A stretch of 64,000 nt of DNA, taken from Streptomyces sp. LBL. GTDB taxonomy: Bacteria; Actinomycetota; Actinomycetes; Streptomycetales; Streptomycetaceae. The stretch spans positions 372,001 to 436,000 of the forward strand of contig NZ_JARXYX010000001.1 in assembly GCF_029893585.1 (NCBI RefSeq). The letters are read 5' to 3'. Positions 36,489 through 45,812 of this stretch are shown here, piece after piece (positions within the stretch are counted from its first letter, which is position 1; every line of letters starts with the position of its first letter). Under the pieces are notes generated by a model. It ran no database searches and was not told the origin of the DNA. It saw only the letters and a program-made list of their open reading frames with translations. A program made the translations under genes and the position numbers.

Positions 36489-37721
36489 TCACTCTCCGCC
36501 GGCCGTGGCCTGCGACTGGGCACGCTTCAGCGCCGCTTCGGGCGAGGAGCCGCCGGTCAGAACAGACTGGAAGGCACCCGCCAGGGCGTCGGAGACGGCC
36601 GGCCACCGGGCGCCGACTTCGGCGGTACGGGAACGGGCGGTGGCGACCGTGTCGGCGAAGCCTGCGAGCTTCGGGTTGTCGGCCTTGTACTCGGCGGCGG
36701 CGGATTCCCTGGTGGGGATGTTGTTGACGCCCGCACCCCAGCCCACTTGGTTCCGGCGTTCGTTCAGGCAGTTGAGGATCTTGGCGGCGGTGGTCTGGCG
36801 CCCGGTCTCGCCGGTACGGGGCAGGGCCATCACGGTTCCGCCCATCGGAGCCACCGGAGCCTTGCCGGCCACGGGCACCGGGATGGTGGCGACCGCCCAG
36901 TTGAGGAGCTTGTGCTCGCTGAGCACGGGAACCTGCCACGGGCCGTTGACCATCATGGCCGCCCGGCCCGCGATGAACTGGTCGTTGACGTCCTGCTGGT
37001 TCCAGGTGACCGCGGCGCTCGAGGCGGAATGGTCGGTGACCAGGTCCTTCCACAACTGGACCGCCCGGTCCCCCTTGCCGTTGTCGATGTGGGCCTCGTC
37101 CCCGCCCGCGGACCAGAAGAAGGGAAGGAACTGGTAGACCCCGTCCGCGTCGGGCGTGGCGCTGAAAGCCATCCCGAACGTCTTGCCCCGGGTGAGCTTC
37201 TTGGCCGTCACCTTCAGCTCGTCCCAGGTGGCGGGCGGTGTCACTCCTGCCTTCTTCAGCAGATCCTTGTTGTAGAACAGCGCCAGGGTGTTGACCGAGC
37301 GGGCGATGCCGTACGGGGTGCCCTTGAAGCTCCCCAGGCTCACGGCACCCGGCGAGAGCCCGTCCACCCTCACGCCCGCTGTCTTCAGCGGGACCAGGCC
37401 ACCGGTGTCGGCGAACTGCGGCAGCTCCGATCCGTCCAGCTCCAGGATGTCGGTCATCGAGTGCGACGACGCCATCCGCAGCGCCTTGGTGGCCACTTGG
37501 GCGGCGGGGACACTGGTCTGCTCGACCGTCACCCCGAGCGGCTTGGCACACCGGTCGAAGAACTTCTGTTGTTGGTCGTGCTCAAGCTCGTCCGTGGCGG
37601 AGTTCAGCACCGTGATGGTGTGGGGGTCGGCCCCCTGCGCGCACCCGGTGAGGCCGGCCGAGGTCACGAGGAGGGTGAGGAGCAGGACCGGCGCCGGAGG
37701 GCGGCGGCGAAGGAATGGCAT
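36489..37721 (-). CDS. Sugar-binding lipoprotein of ABC transporter
   Basis: A 410-residue family 1 solute-binding protein. The signal peptide MPFLRRRPPAPVLLLTLLVT ends in the lipobox LTGC. The mature chain (HTITVLNSATDELEHDQQQK and on, MVNGPWQVPVL) is typical of sugar receptors. First gene of the operon binding protein - permease - permease - GH1 - GH31. About 370 nt separate its ATG from the predicted promoter/operator at 38.07-38.13 kb. Confidence 0.93.
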   Translation of the reverse strand: MPFLRRRPPAPVLLLTLLVTSAGLTGCAQGADPHTITVLNSATDELEHDQQQKFFDRCAKPLGVTVEQTSVPAAQVATKALRMASSHSMTDILELDGSELPQFADTGGLVPLKTAGVRVDGLSPGAVSLGSFKGTPYGIARSVNTLALFYNKDLLKKAGVTPPATWDELKVTAKKLTRGKTFGMAFSATPDADGVYQFLPFFWSAGGDEAHIDNGKGDRAVQLWKDLVTDHSASSAAVTWNQQDVNDQFIAGRAAMMVNGPWQVPVLSEHKLLNWAVATIPVPVAGKAPVAPMGGTVMALPRTGETGRQTTAAKILNCLNERRNQVGWGAGVNNIPTRESAAAEYKADNPKLAGFADTVATARSRTAEVGARWPAVSDALAGAFQSVLTGGSSPEAALKRAQSQATAGGE

Positions 37722-38069
37722 GTGGGTGTCTCTCCGTTCGGGCTACGACTCTGTAAGGAGACGGAGGTCGTGCGAGATCGGCGCTCCGGGGGACAGCGCC
37801 CGGGGCACGCCGTGACTCTTGCGGCACAACGGTGTCGAGTGGGCAAAGGTGCACTTCACCTGCAGCTCACACAGATCGGGCAGGGCGTACATCACGCGCC
37901 GTGCGGGGTGCCCGCCCGCCTCTCACCGGCGAGTCGAGGCGGGGCCGCACAGTGTGCCGGGTGGGCGCACGGTAGTGACTTCTGCGATGTCACTCATGGG
38001 TCATGGCGGTCATCGCAGCTCCCGACTGTTGTGCCATGCCACCTTGATGTGCTCGAAGGTGTCGCCTCG
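37722..38069. other. Long leader of the sugar operon
   Basis: About 350 bp between the operator and the binding-protein ATG, without a convincing gene on either strand. If the promoter call is right, this is a long untranslated leader; no known riboswitch fold was recognised. Confidence 0.4.
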
Positions 38070-38087
38070 CGTCGAATCGATTCGACG
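38070..38087. promoter_or_regulatory. LacI-type operator, perfect 18-bp palindrome
   Basis: CGTCGAATCGATTCGACG is its own reverse complement over all 18 bases, with a central CG as in LacI/GalR operators. It lies between the LacI regulator gene and the sugar operon, just downstream of the predicted start of transcription, the classic position for repression. Confidence 0.75.
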
Positions 38088-38100
38088 ACGTGCTGCAGTG

Positions 38101-38130
38101 ATGTTAAGGGCATGTATCCGATGGCGACAA
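38101..38130 (-). promoter_or_regulatory. Predicted sigma-70-type promoter of the sugar operon
   Basis: On the minus strand: TTGTCG (38130-38125), 18-nt spacer, TAACAT (38106-38101). Start of transcription would fall near 38093, so the palindromic operator would cover about +6 to +23. Confidence 0.45.
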
Positions 38131-38219
38131 GAGCCTCAGGAGAACAAATCAGCCACAGTGGCGCCGGGCCGACCGCGCGGGATCCCGCGAGGCCGGAGCG
38201 CGGGGAAGGCCTGCGGAGA

Positions 38220-39293
38220 TCAGACCCGCGGGGCGATGAGTGGCGTGTCCCCCGGCAGCAGGACCGGGGCGATCAGCAGATGACCGACGGTGTCGGCGAG
38301 CAGCCGCGGACCGGCCTCCACGTTTCCTGCGGTGGTCTCGCGCAGCGCCGTGGCCGCGGTCACGGCGAGCCGGGTCACTTCGCCGGCCAGCGTCTCCACC
38401 GGCAGTTCGACACGAGGCAGCCGACGACTGGACGGGTCTCCGGGCAGGGCGCCGATCACGACGACGGTGAGGTCCTCGGGAACACGGAGCCCGGCATCGG
38501 CCACGGACGTCAGAATGTGGTGATGCGCGGAGGGGTGCTGCACGATCAGCGCGGTCGGCCGTCCGTGTCCCCCGTCGTCCGCGCGCTCCGCGAGCAGCGT
38601 CCGGAGCCGGCGGGCCAGTCCGGCCGGATCGTTCACCGCATGGGCCACCGTGACGGCGGCGTCGGTGCTCCGGGCGCCGCGGGTCGCACCGGCGATACCC
38701 CGGAGCGCGTAACTGCGCCTGGCCGCCACTTCCGCTTCGGTGGGTGCGAGGTACACCATCTCGCGGTGTCCCGCGGCGGCCAGCTCACGCACCACCAGGG
38801 CGGCGGCCTCCTCCCAGTCCAGGTCGGTCCACGGCAGGGCGTCCTCGTCGGCCGGCCGCCCGATGAGCGCGGCGGGGAAAGCCAGTTCCCGTACGACATC
38901 GATCCGGGCGTCCTCCATGTCGACGGCCATCAGCACTGCCGCGTCGGCGAGTCCGCTCAGTGCCACGCGGCGCAGCCCCTCGGCCTTGTCCTGGGACGTG
39001 GTGAGCAGCAGGTCGTAGCCGAGGCTCACGGCGGCGTCGCTGACCTCTATCGCGAAACGGCCGTCCACGGCGTTTCGCCGGCCGGCCGGGCGAGGCAGGG
39101 CGAGAGCGATCACATGGGTGCGGCTGCTGCGCAGAGTCCGGGCGCTGGCCCGCGGGTGGTACCCGAGCGCGTCCACGGCCTCCTGCACGCGTCTGCGCGT
39201 CTCCTCGGAAATGGGCCGGGAGCCGTTGAACACATAGGAGACGGTGCTCGGTGCGACCCCGGCGTGCTGGGCGACATCCTTGATGGTAGGCAA
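38220..39293 (-). CDS. LacI-family transcriptional regulator
   Basis: A 357-residue repressor. The helix-turn-helix reads PTIKDVAQHAGVAPSTVSYV and is followed by the hinge helix region (GYHPRASARTLRS) and a periplasmic-binding-protein-like sensor domain. Family regulators begin right at the PTIKDVA segment, so the TTG at 39293 is chosen; it has GAGGGG 6 nt upstream. It is transcribed in the same direction as the sugar operon and 500 bp upstream of it, and probably binds the perfect palindrome at 38070. Confidence 0.92.
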   Translation of the reverse strand: MPTIKDVAQHAGVAPSTVSYVFNGSRPISEETRRRVQEAVDALGYHPRASARTLRSSRTHVIALALPRPAGRRNAVDGRFAIEVSDAAVSLGYDLLLTTSQDKAEGLRRVALSGLADAAVLMAVDMEDARIDVVRELAFPAALIGRPADEDALPWTDLDWEEAAALVVRELAAAGHREMVYLAPTEAEVAARRSYALRGIAGATRGARSTDAAVTVAHAVNDPAGLARRLRTLLAERADDGGHGRPTALIVQHPSAHHHILTSVADAGLRVPEDLTVVVIGALPGDPSSRRLPRVELPVETLAGEVTRLAVTAATALRETTAGNVEAGPRLLADTVGHLLIAPVLLPGDTPLIAPRV

Positions 39294-39510
39294 CCTCGCC
39301 CCCTCGGTGATGCGGGCACGACGACGAATAGCCCGAGGGCGAGCCTCATCATATATCGGACCCCTCACCTGCAGATCCGGCAGACGCGGGGTGGTGCGTC
39401 GGCGGCCCGGCCGCCATCGGGCCGTCGGTCGGTGTCCGGATCCCGGGGACACGCTCGCGCCCCCGCAGGTGCTCCGGCATGCGCTGGCGGCCCGACCTTC
39501 CCCTCCTGGC

Positions 39511-39556
39511 GCGTAATGCGCCTTAATTATTGGCGCCTATTACAGGCGATGTGACC
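39511..39556. other. AT-richer patch with nested inverted repeats
   Basis: TAATGCGCC and GGCGCCTATTA (39516-39541) nearly mirror each other, and GCGCC/GGCGC arms overlap. It lies upstream of the LacI gene and at the 5' edge of the GNAT remnant. It could be a terminator relic or a regulatory site; unresolved. Confidence 0.3.
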
Positions 39557-39802
39557 CGCGCCCTCATCCTCGACAAGGACGGCGCCTTTGCCGCCCACGG
39601 CCAGGTCGCCGGTCCCGCACGCGCCGACTCCGTCGTGTTCGACCAGATGGAGACCGCACCCGCTCACCGTCGCGAAGGCCTGGGACGGGTAGTCATGCAC
39701 ACCTTGATCAACGCGGCGATCGCGGCGGACGCCCGCGCTGGGGTGCGCGCCCCAACGGTTGAGGGGCAGAGCCTGTACAAGTCGCTCGGCTGGACCACAT
39801 AA
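39548..39802 (+). pseudogene. GNAT acetyltransferase, C-terminal third only
   Basis: About 85 residues: FAAHGQVAGPARADSVVFDQ, METAPAHRREGLGRVVMHTL (the acetyl-CoA loop R-x-x-GLG) and EGQSLYKSLGWTT at the end. Full family members have 200 or more residues; the N-terminal part is absent and no ribosome binding site is seen. A truncated gene. Confidence 0.7.
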
Positions 39803-39852
39803 CCTCGGGCATGGAGACGTCAGATGTGATGTGTATCCAGATCGAGGAGGCG

Positions 39853-40692
39853 ATGGTGTTCGGAAGCGGTACCCGGTTGCTCGCGGGCGTCATGACCGCG
39901 GCCTGCATCGTGCTCGTCGGCCCCAGTGCACCAGGCAGCGCACTCTTCGGCCGGTCACTGCCCGTCGATGCCGTCAGCGACGTCGTACCGAACCGGGTTA
40001 TGACGTGGAACATCTGCAACCCCTGCGAGGCGAGCAACGTTGACCGGGCAGCGGAGATCGCCACGTATGCGCCCCAGGTCGTCGGCCTGCAAGAAGCGTG
40101 CGTGCGTGACGTCGAGAGGATCCGGGACCATCTGGAGAGGCTTTACGGGCTGGTTTACCACGTCGAGTACGGGATGGTTCTTCGGAATTGGGGCCGCTGC
40201 GGGGGAGCGCCGTGGAGTCCCGGAGCCTTCGGTCAGGCGGTCCTCTCGGCGGCACCGATGACAGACCGCGTCACCGTGGAATACCCCGATGGCGGATCCG
40301 AAGACCGCGGGTACATGGCAGTCACCACCATGGTGGGTGGCCGGCCCGTCCGGGTCTTCAACACGCACCTCGCCCAACGACGTCAAGAAGCAGTCCGAGC
40401 AGATCAGACCCGCGTACTCGCCGCAGAACTCGCCCGCCACGACCGAGCCATCGTTCTCGGCGACTTCAACGCCGTTCCGGACGCTCCCGAACTCGCCCGG
40501 ATATGGGCCCTGGCCGCGGATACAGACCCCCGATGTCATCCCGCGCTCGTCGGTACCTGCGAGCCGACCACCGACTGGCACAGCAAGTTCGACTACATCT
40601 TCCTGCGAGGCATCGCCCCGCTCAAGCACAGTGTGCGAGCCACCCCGTACTCGGACCACCATCTGCTGCACACCGACCTGGACCCGACGTGA
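39853..40692 (+). CDS. Secreted endonuclease/exonuclease/phosphatase-family protein
   Basis: A 279-residue protein with a signal peptide (GTRLLAGVMTAACIVLVGPS). The EEP fold is clear: VMTWNICNPCEAS (Asn metal ligand), VVGLQEACV (catalytic Glu), FNTHLAQRR, VLGDFNAVPD and SDHHLLHTDL (catalytic His). Substrate could be DNA, RNA or a phospholipid head group. GAGGAGG immediately precedes ATG 39853; the next codon, GTG, is also possible. Stands alone. Confidence 0.88.
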   Translation: MVFGSGTRLLAGVMTAACIVLVGPSAPGSALFGRSLPVDAVSDVVPNRVMTWNICNPCEASNVDRAAEIATYAPQVVGLQEACVRDVERIRDHLERLYGLVYHVEYGMVLRNWGRCGGAPWSPGAFGQAVLSAAPMTDRVTVEYPDGGSEDRGYMAVTTMVGGRPVRVFNTHLAQRRQEAVRADQTRVLAAELARHDRAIVLGDFNAVPDAPELARIWALAADTDPRCHPALVGTCEPTTDWHSKFDYIFLRGIAPLKHSVRATPYSDHHLLHTDLDPT

Positions 40693-40966
40693 GGCGCATC
40701 CGCGACCGCCGGCACCTCTGGGCCCATGAGGACGGGCCCCGCCTGATCGCTGAGGTTTGTCCGGGCTCGTGACGAGTATGCGGTGGCCGCAGGTGGACGA
40801 CGGCGGCGGGGACGCTCGGGGCCGGCGACGGCGTGGTGTGCACAGCGCAGATCCCGCCCGCCGGCGGGCGATGTCCGGCCAGGGTATGGCCCGGATCGCG
40901 GGCCGGTTCAAGCGGGTGGAGCCGCAGGCGGACGGCCCGGACCTTCGTACGCAGCCTGACTCCGCG
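40693..40966. other. Intergenic region, no gene seen
   Basis: Between the convergent EEP-family gene and the terminator of the APC transporter. No coding signal recognised. Confidence 0.45.
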
Positions 40967-41011
40967 CACAAAGAAGGCGCCGGCACACGCCATGGTGTCG
41001 GCGCCGGCGCC
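40967..41011 (-). terminator. Intrinsic terminator downstream of the APC transporter
   Basis: On the minus strand GGCGCCGGC + ACAC pairs with GTGTGCCGGCGCC (13 bp with a 4-nt bulge and a 6-nt loop), followed by TTCTTTGTG. It lies 66 nt after the second stop of the transporter frame (41077) but 255 nt after the first. Confidence 0.6.
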
Positions 41012-41076
41012 CTGTACGCGCAAGACGGCCTCGCCGTAGTGACCGTCGCCCGGCGCGTCTTCGCGCGAGGCGGCGG

Positions 41077-41265
41077 TCACGTCGCGGTCGGCGTGACGCC
41101 GAGGATGTCGTCTTCGACGAGTTCCAGTGCCAGGTCGGTGAGGGACTGGAACAGCGGGTCGTCGAACAGTTTCCAGCTCTGCCCGGACGGTGACGGTGCG
41201 AGGGCTGCCCGTGCGTCGAGGTGCTGCCGGAGCGGTTGCGGGTGGGGGTGGTTGGGGTTGTGGTG
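41077..41265 (-). other. In-frame coding-like tail after the APC transporter UGA
   Basis: Directly after the transporter stop (UGA followed by C) the same frame stays open for 62 codons to a second UGA at 41077. It starts HHNPNHPHPQPLRQ and ends SWKLFDDPLFQSLTDLALEL then VEDDILGVTPTAT. About 85% of codons end in G or C, as in real genes here. There is no ATG or GTG and no ribosome binding site, so it is not a separate gene. Either the stop is a recent nonsense mutation or it is read through. Confidence 0.6.
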
Positions 41266-43245
41266 TCAGCCTGCGACGTGGATGCCGGGACGGCGGGCGG
41301 GGTCGGGTTGGTGCTGGCGGATGATCTCGCGGGTGACGGGGGCGGTGTCGCCGCGGCCGAGGAGGAAATAGCGGAACATGTGCGTCAGGGGGCTGCCTTC
41401 GGCCCAGGCGAAGTAGCAGTGCGGCTGCACGCCGGTGGTGTCGTGCAGGGTGAGGAGGATCGCGGCGATGGCGTTCGGTGCGGCGGGGGCTTCGGCTCGC
41501 AGGATCCGGTGCCCGTCGATTTCGACGCCGTGGATGGTGAGGGTTTCGCTGAAGTCGGAGGGGTCGACGACGTCGATCTCCAGGAACAGGATGTCGGCGA
41601 GGCCGGGCACGGGATTGGTGGCACGCTGTTCGCGTTCCTTGTCCGCGTACTCGGCGCCGTCGCCGGCCTGACGGCGATTGGTGATGATGTTGATGGCGTT
41701 GTCGTGGGCGAGGGTGTCGGTGATGAACTGGCGGGCGGCCTCGTCGAACACGATGGTGTCTGCGCGTAGTTCGGTGGTGCGAGAGATTCGGGAGATCAGC
41801 GAGATGGTGATGATGCCGACGATGAACATCGCGGAGATGGTGATGCCGTCCGGCTTGTCGATGATGTTGGCCACCAGCGCGTAGAGCAGTACTGCGGTGA
41901 GCGCAGCGAATCCCACGGACAGGGTGCGTTGGCGGCGGCGCAGCGCGGAGACGGTGACGGCAAAGGCGCCGGAGACCATCATGGCGAGGATGCCGGTGGC
42001 GTAGGCGCCGGCCTGGGCGTCGATATCGGCGTCGAAGGCGATGGTGATGATGACGCACAGCGCTGTGTAGACCAGCACGACGGGGCGCACCGCGCGGCCC
42101 CATTCGGGGGCCATGCCGTAGGCGGGAAGATAGCGCGGGACGATGTTGACCAGTCCGGCCATCGCGGAGGCGCCCGCGAACCAGAGGATCAGGATGGTGC
42201 TGATGTCGTAGGCGGTGCCGAAGGCTTCCCCGACGTGTTCGTGGGCCAGCCAGGCCAGGGCCCGGCCGTTGGCCGCGCCGCCCGCCTCGAACTCCTTGTG
42301 CGGGATGAGGACGGTGGTCACGAAGCTGGCGGCCAGCAGGTAGACGCTCATGACGAGTGCGGCCGTCGTGAGCAGTCGGCGGGCGTTGCGGATACGGGAC
42401 TTCAGCCGCTGCTCGGTGGTCTCGCCCTCGGCGGAGATGAGCGGCATCATGCTTACCCCGGTCTCGAATCCGGACAGACCCAGCACCAGCAGCGGGAACG
42501 CCAGCAGCGCGGGCCCCGCCAGGTCACCGAACCCCCGGCCTTCGGTGAGCGCGCTGGTCCATGCCGAGAAGGCGCCCGGGCTGGTGAAAACATCCACCAG
42601 GCCGACGCCGATGGTCACTGCATTGAGCGCGAGGAATATGGCGACCAGAGGGATGGCCACGCTCACGGCTTCGCTGAACCCGAGCAGGAACACCCCGCCC
42701 AGGAGCACCAGGAGCGCCACGGTGATGACGACCTCATGCCCTTGCAGAGCCTGCGGAGCATAGGAGCTCTCCACCATATGTACGGAGGCGTCGGCCGCGG
42801 ACAGGGTGATGGTGATGATCCATGAGGTCACCACGAATCCGAGCAGGACCAGGACGAACAGTTTGCCCCGCCAAAACGGCAGCAGGTCCTCGAGCATCGC
42901 CACCGATCCGGCCCCGTGCGGACTCTCGCCGGCCACCCGCCGGTACATCGGCAGCATCCCCAGCAGGGTTAACACCACGAGCAGAAGAGTGGCCAGCGGG
43001 GAGACCGCACCGGCTGCGAGGGCGGCGATCGCCGGCACGTAGGCCAGGCTGGAGAAGTAGTCGACGCCGGTCAGGCACATCACCTTCCACCAGGCATGCG
43101 ACTCGGCGGAGTCTGTCTCCGCCGCAGGATTGACCGCCTGCACCCGGTGCTGCAGCAACCATTGCGCCAGAGCGCCACCCGGCCGCTCCGGTACGGCAGG
43201 ATCCTTCACCACGTTCGCGGCGGCCAGATCGTTCACTTCGGTCAT
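41266..43245 (-). CDS. APC-superfamily amino acid transporter
   Basis: A 659-residue membrane protein started at ATG ([16 protein letters not shown]) with GGGGG just upstream. About 12 hydrophobic segments follow the opening [20 protein letters not shown], which holds the first substrate-binding loop of this family. [15 protein letters not shown] and [12 protein letters not shown] are further family-like parts. After the last helix (~residue 490) comes a soluble C-terminal domain of ~170 residues ([20 protein letters not shown] and on), unlike plain permeases. The frame continues past the stop. Substrate unknown. Confidence 0.9.
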   Translation of the reverse strand: MTEVNDLAAANVVKDPAVPERPGGALAQWLLQHRVQAVNPAAETDSAESHAWWKVMCLTGVDYFSSLAYVPAIAALAAGAVSPLATLLLVVLTLLGMLPMYRRVAGESPHGAGSVAMLEDLLPFWRGKLFVLVLLGFVVTSWIITITLSAADASVHMVESSYAPQALQGHEVVITVALLVLLGGVFLLGFSEAVSVAIPLVAIFLALNAVTIGVGLVDVFTSPGAFSAWTSALTEGRGFGDLAGPALLAFPLLVLGLSGFETGVSMMPLISAEGETTEQRLKSRIRNARRLLTTAALVMSVYLLAASFVTTVLIPHKEFEAGGAANGRALAWLAHEHVGEAFGTAYDISTILILWFAGASAMAGLVNIVPRYLPAYGMAPEWGRAVRPVVLVYTALCVIITIAFDADIDAQAGAYATGILAMMVSGAFAVTVSALRRRQRTLSVGFAALTAVLLYALVANIIDKPDGITISAMFIVGIITISLISRISRTTELRADTIVFDEAARQFITDTLAHDNAINIITNRRQAGDGAEYADKEREQRATNPVPGLADILFLEIDVVDPSDFSETLTIHGVEIDGHRILRAEAPAAPNAIAAILLTLHDTTGVQPHCYFAWAEGSPLTHMFRYFLLGRGDTAPVTREIIRQHQPDPARRPGIHVAG

Positions 43246-43411
43246 ATCCCCCACACTCTCCAACCCGCTCAGGGTGCAGGGCCCTACAGCCCCGCGATGA
43301 TCAACGAGTATGCGGCCTCCCGGTACCTTCGCCTCCAGGGCGGGGTGCCCGTCTCCGGATCGATGGCCAGGCCCTCGTTGTCCGGGTACCCGGCGTCCGC
43401 CGCGGCGATGC

Positions 43412-44370
43412 TCATGCGTCAAGTCCTCCCCGCTTCACCAGCTGGCTCGCGATGACGTTTCGCTGGATCTCGTTGGTGCCCTCACCGACGATCATCAGCG
43501 GGGCGTCGCGGTAGTAGCGTTCGACGTCGAACTCCGTGGAGTAGCCGTAACCGCCGTGTATCCGCACCGCGTTGAGGGTGATCTGCATGGCTGTCTCGGA
43601 GGCGAACAGCTTCGCCATTCCGGCCTCCATGTCCACCCGGCGGCCCGCTTCCGCCTCCCGGGCCGCGTGCAGGGTCAGCTGGCGGGCCGCGGTCAGTGAC
43701 GTCGCCATGTCGGCCAGGTAGTTGCCGATGGACTGGTGCTGCCAGATCGGCCTGCCGAATGATTCCCGCTCCTGGGCGTAGGCGAGGGCGTCCTCCAGCG
43801 CGGCCCTGCCGACGCCGAGGGCGCGTGCTGCGACCTGCAGGCGGCCGGTTTCAAGGCCCCCCATCATGTGCCCGAAGCCCTCGCCTTCGGTCTCGCCGAG
43901 CACGGCATCGGCCGGAGCGTGGTTCCTCGAAGGACAGTTCGCAGCTTTCCACGCCCTTGTAACCCAACTTGGGCAGGTCACGCGAGACGGTCAGTCCCCG
44001 CCCGTGTTCGACCAGCAGAATCGACATTCCCCGGTGCGAGGGGCTTGCGGCCGGGTCGGTCTTGCACAGGAGCGCGATCAGCTGTGCGCGACGCGCGTTG
44101 GTGATCCACGTCTTCACGCCATTGACAACGCAACCCTCGGCGTCCCTGCGAGCGGTGGTGCGCATGGCCTGCAGATCCGAGACGCCGCCAGGCTCGGTCA
44201 GCGCCATGGCCGCCCGGATCTCACCCGTGGCCATGCGCGGCAGGTAACGCCCCTTCTGCTCCTCCGTGCCGAAGCGGAGCAGTAGCTTGGCGACCACGGT
44301 GTGGCCGCCCATGGCGCCGGCCAGGCTCATCCAGCCGCGGGCCAGTTCCTCGGTGACCAGGACGTAGCAG
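43412..44370 (-). pseudogene. Acyl-CoA dehydrogenase, truncated and frameshifted
   Basis: The upstream piece (VLVTEELARGWMSLAGAMGG to GYKGVESCELSFEE) and the downstream piece (HAPADAVLGETEGEGFGHMM to the end) join in frame if one A is removed near 43922-43926. The joined protein has the family signatures AMALTEPGGVSDLQAM, WITNARRA, and GGYGYSTEFDVERYYRDA with the catalytic Glu region GEGTNEIQRNVIA. The first ~70 residues are missing and the homology stops at ~44370, where a transposase tail begins on the other strand. Not functional. Confidence 0.85.
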
Positions 44371-44523
44371 GGCATCCTGACCGAGCACATCAACCGGTTC
44401 GGCGAGTACTCCACGCACGAACTCGGCATCCAGCCCGACGCGTACGACCCGAAACCCGACGTCGACTTCACCCCGCTGCGCGAGCAGGACCCGTCCGTGG
44501 CCGGTTTCGGTCAGGCGGCCTGA
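44371..44523 (+). mobile_element. C-terminal remnant of Tn3-family transposase
   Basis: The plus-strand frame reads ILTEHINRFGEYSTHELG, then IQPDAYDPKPDVDFTPLREQ, and stops at 44521. LTEHINRFGEY resembles the extreme C-terminus of Tn3-family TnpA, as I remember it for actinomycete members. Only ~50 residues remain, and the joint with the dehydrogenase remnant is at ~44370. Family assignment is from recall of the motif and should be searched. Confidence 0.55.
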
Positions 44524-44720
44524 CCACCTCTACCGGAGGGAACCCCACCATGCAGGCACCCGGCTTCCTCGACACCCAGCTCTCCGGGGCCCGCACGTGG
44601 GCCACCGTCGTGACGTCACGGCCCATCCCTGTCGGCGCCCGAACTGCGTGGGGATCTGGGCCTTCTGGAGGCCGACGGCGTTCTCCCTCTGCTCGGCCAA
44701 GCGCCAGCGTCAGGGCGAGG
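44524..44720 (+). pseudogene. Start of an unidentified gene after the transposase tail
   Basis: A good ribosome binding site (GGAGGGAA) precedes ATG 44550, reading MQAPGFLDTQLSGARTWATV. Coherence is lost after about 30 residues, and another frame then reads GLLEADGVLPLLGQAPAS. Probably the first part of a gene fused to another piece. Family not recognised. Confidence 0.35.
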
Positions 44721-45812
44721 CTAGGGATGGATACCGGAGGGCCCGAGCACGCCGTAGTCGGCACGTAGCGATTCGAGCATGGCGAAGGCGTTGTCGGTCG
44801 TGTAGACGTCGGCCCCGGCCAGCATTCCGGTGTACTTGGCGGTGACGGGAAGGGCCGCCTGCTGGGCAATGGCGTCGAGGTAGGTCTTGAAGATCGCCCA
44901 GGCATTCCCCGAGGGCCCGTACCTGTCGAAGAACGGAGTGGGGTCCAGGGAATCGTAGGTGGCCCGCGTGCTCGCGTCGAGGTCGGCGACGTACTGCTGC
45001 TGCAGGTCGGCGTCGGAGCGGACGCCGAGGCGGCCTACGTGGCCGCCCACCAGGGTCTTCCACGGATAGCGCATCGCCTCGTCGTGCGCGGTCACCCAGC
45101 CGCGGATGTCCTGGGAGACGGCCAAGCCGGTGAACGGCACCCAGCCGGGATAGAACACGTCCACAACCATCAGTGTTTCCTGGTCGGGCGCGTGGATGAA
45201 GATGTTGTCGTACGTGTGGTTAGGACCGTGGTAGGCGAGTTCGAGGCGCTCGCCACCGACTCGCAGGGTGTAGTGGTCGTCGAAGGTCACCGTCGGCGCC
45301 GGCCGGTTGGGGTCCGCGTCGATGAGCAGCAGGCGACGGGTCTCGGTGTGGCCGATGCGGACGATATCCTTGCCCAGGATGGCGGAGGCCGCGATGTGAT
45401 CGGCGTGGGAGTGGGAGTAGACCTGGTGAGTCACCTTGCTGGGTCGGCCGTTGGCCCTGGTGACGTCGTCGATGGCGCGCAGCAGGTTGTGGCCGATGCT
45501 CGGCGGTGCGTCGACGAGTACGACCCCGTCGCGTGTGCTCAGGAACATGGACTGGTAGTAGGAGTCGGTGACCCAGTACAGGTTGCCCTTGATGCGGCCG
45601 ACGAAATAGCCGTCGGCGTTGAGCGCGGGTCCCAGCGCGCTCCTCGGCACCGGCGCGAACTCGGGCAGGTCGGAAGCCTCTGCTGCGGCTGCGGCTGCGG
45701 TGCCCGGCAGTGTGCCGCCGATCAAAGTGGCTACGGCGGGCACTGCGGCGGCGGCCAGCGTCCGCTTGAGGAATGTGCGGCGGGCGGCCGACTGCTGTGG
45801 CTCCGTTGTCAT
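44721..45812 (-). CDS. Tat-exported MBL-fold metallo-hydrolase
   Basis: A 363-residue protein. AAAGGAG lies 6-7 nt before the ATG (MTTEPQQSAARRTFLKRTLA). The signal is a Tat type (ARRTFLKR and a long Ala-rich segment to AAAAAAEA). The metal motif HSHADHIAAS is complete, further ligands are in YHGPNHTYDN and GGHVGRLG, and DAPPSIGHNLLRA is the family-typical loop. It is a metallo-beta-lactamase-fold hydrolase acting outside the membrane; the substrate is unknown. It appears intact among damaged neighbours. Confidence 0.9.
   Translation of the reverse strand: MTTEPQQSAARRTFLKRTLAAAAVPAVATLIGGTLPGTAAAAAAEASDLPEFAPVPRSALGPALNADGYFVGRIKGNLYWVTDSYYQSMFLSTRDGVVLVDAPPSIGHNLLRAIDDVTRANGRPSKVTHQVYSHSHADHIAASAILGKDIVRIGHTETRRLLLIDADPNRPAPTVTFDDHYTLRVGGERLELAYHGPNHTYDNIFIHAPDQETLMVVDVFYPGWVPFTGLAVSQDIRGWVTAHDEAMRYPWKTLVGGHVGRLGVRSDADLQQQYVADLDASTRATYDSLDPTPFFDRYGPSGNAWAIFKTYLDAIAQQAALPVTAKYTGMLAGADVYTTDNAFAMLESLRADYGVLGPSGIHP

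Noticed and set aside
44371..44523. An intact transposon at 44 kb
   Set aside because: Only the last ~50 transposase residues are present; no terminal repeats or resolvase were found.
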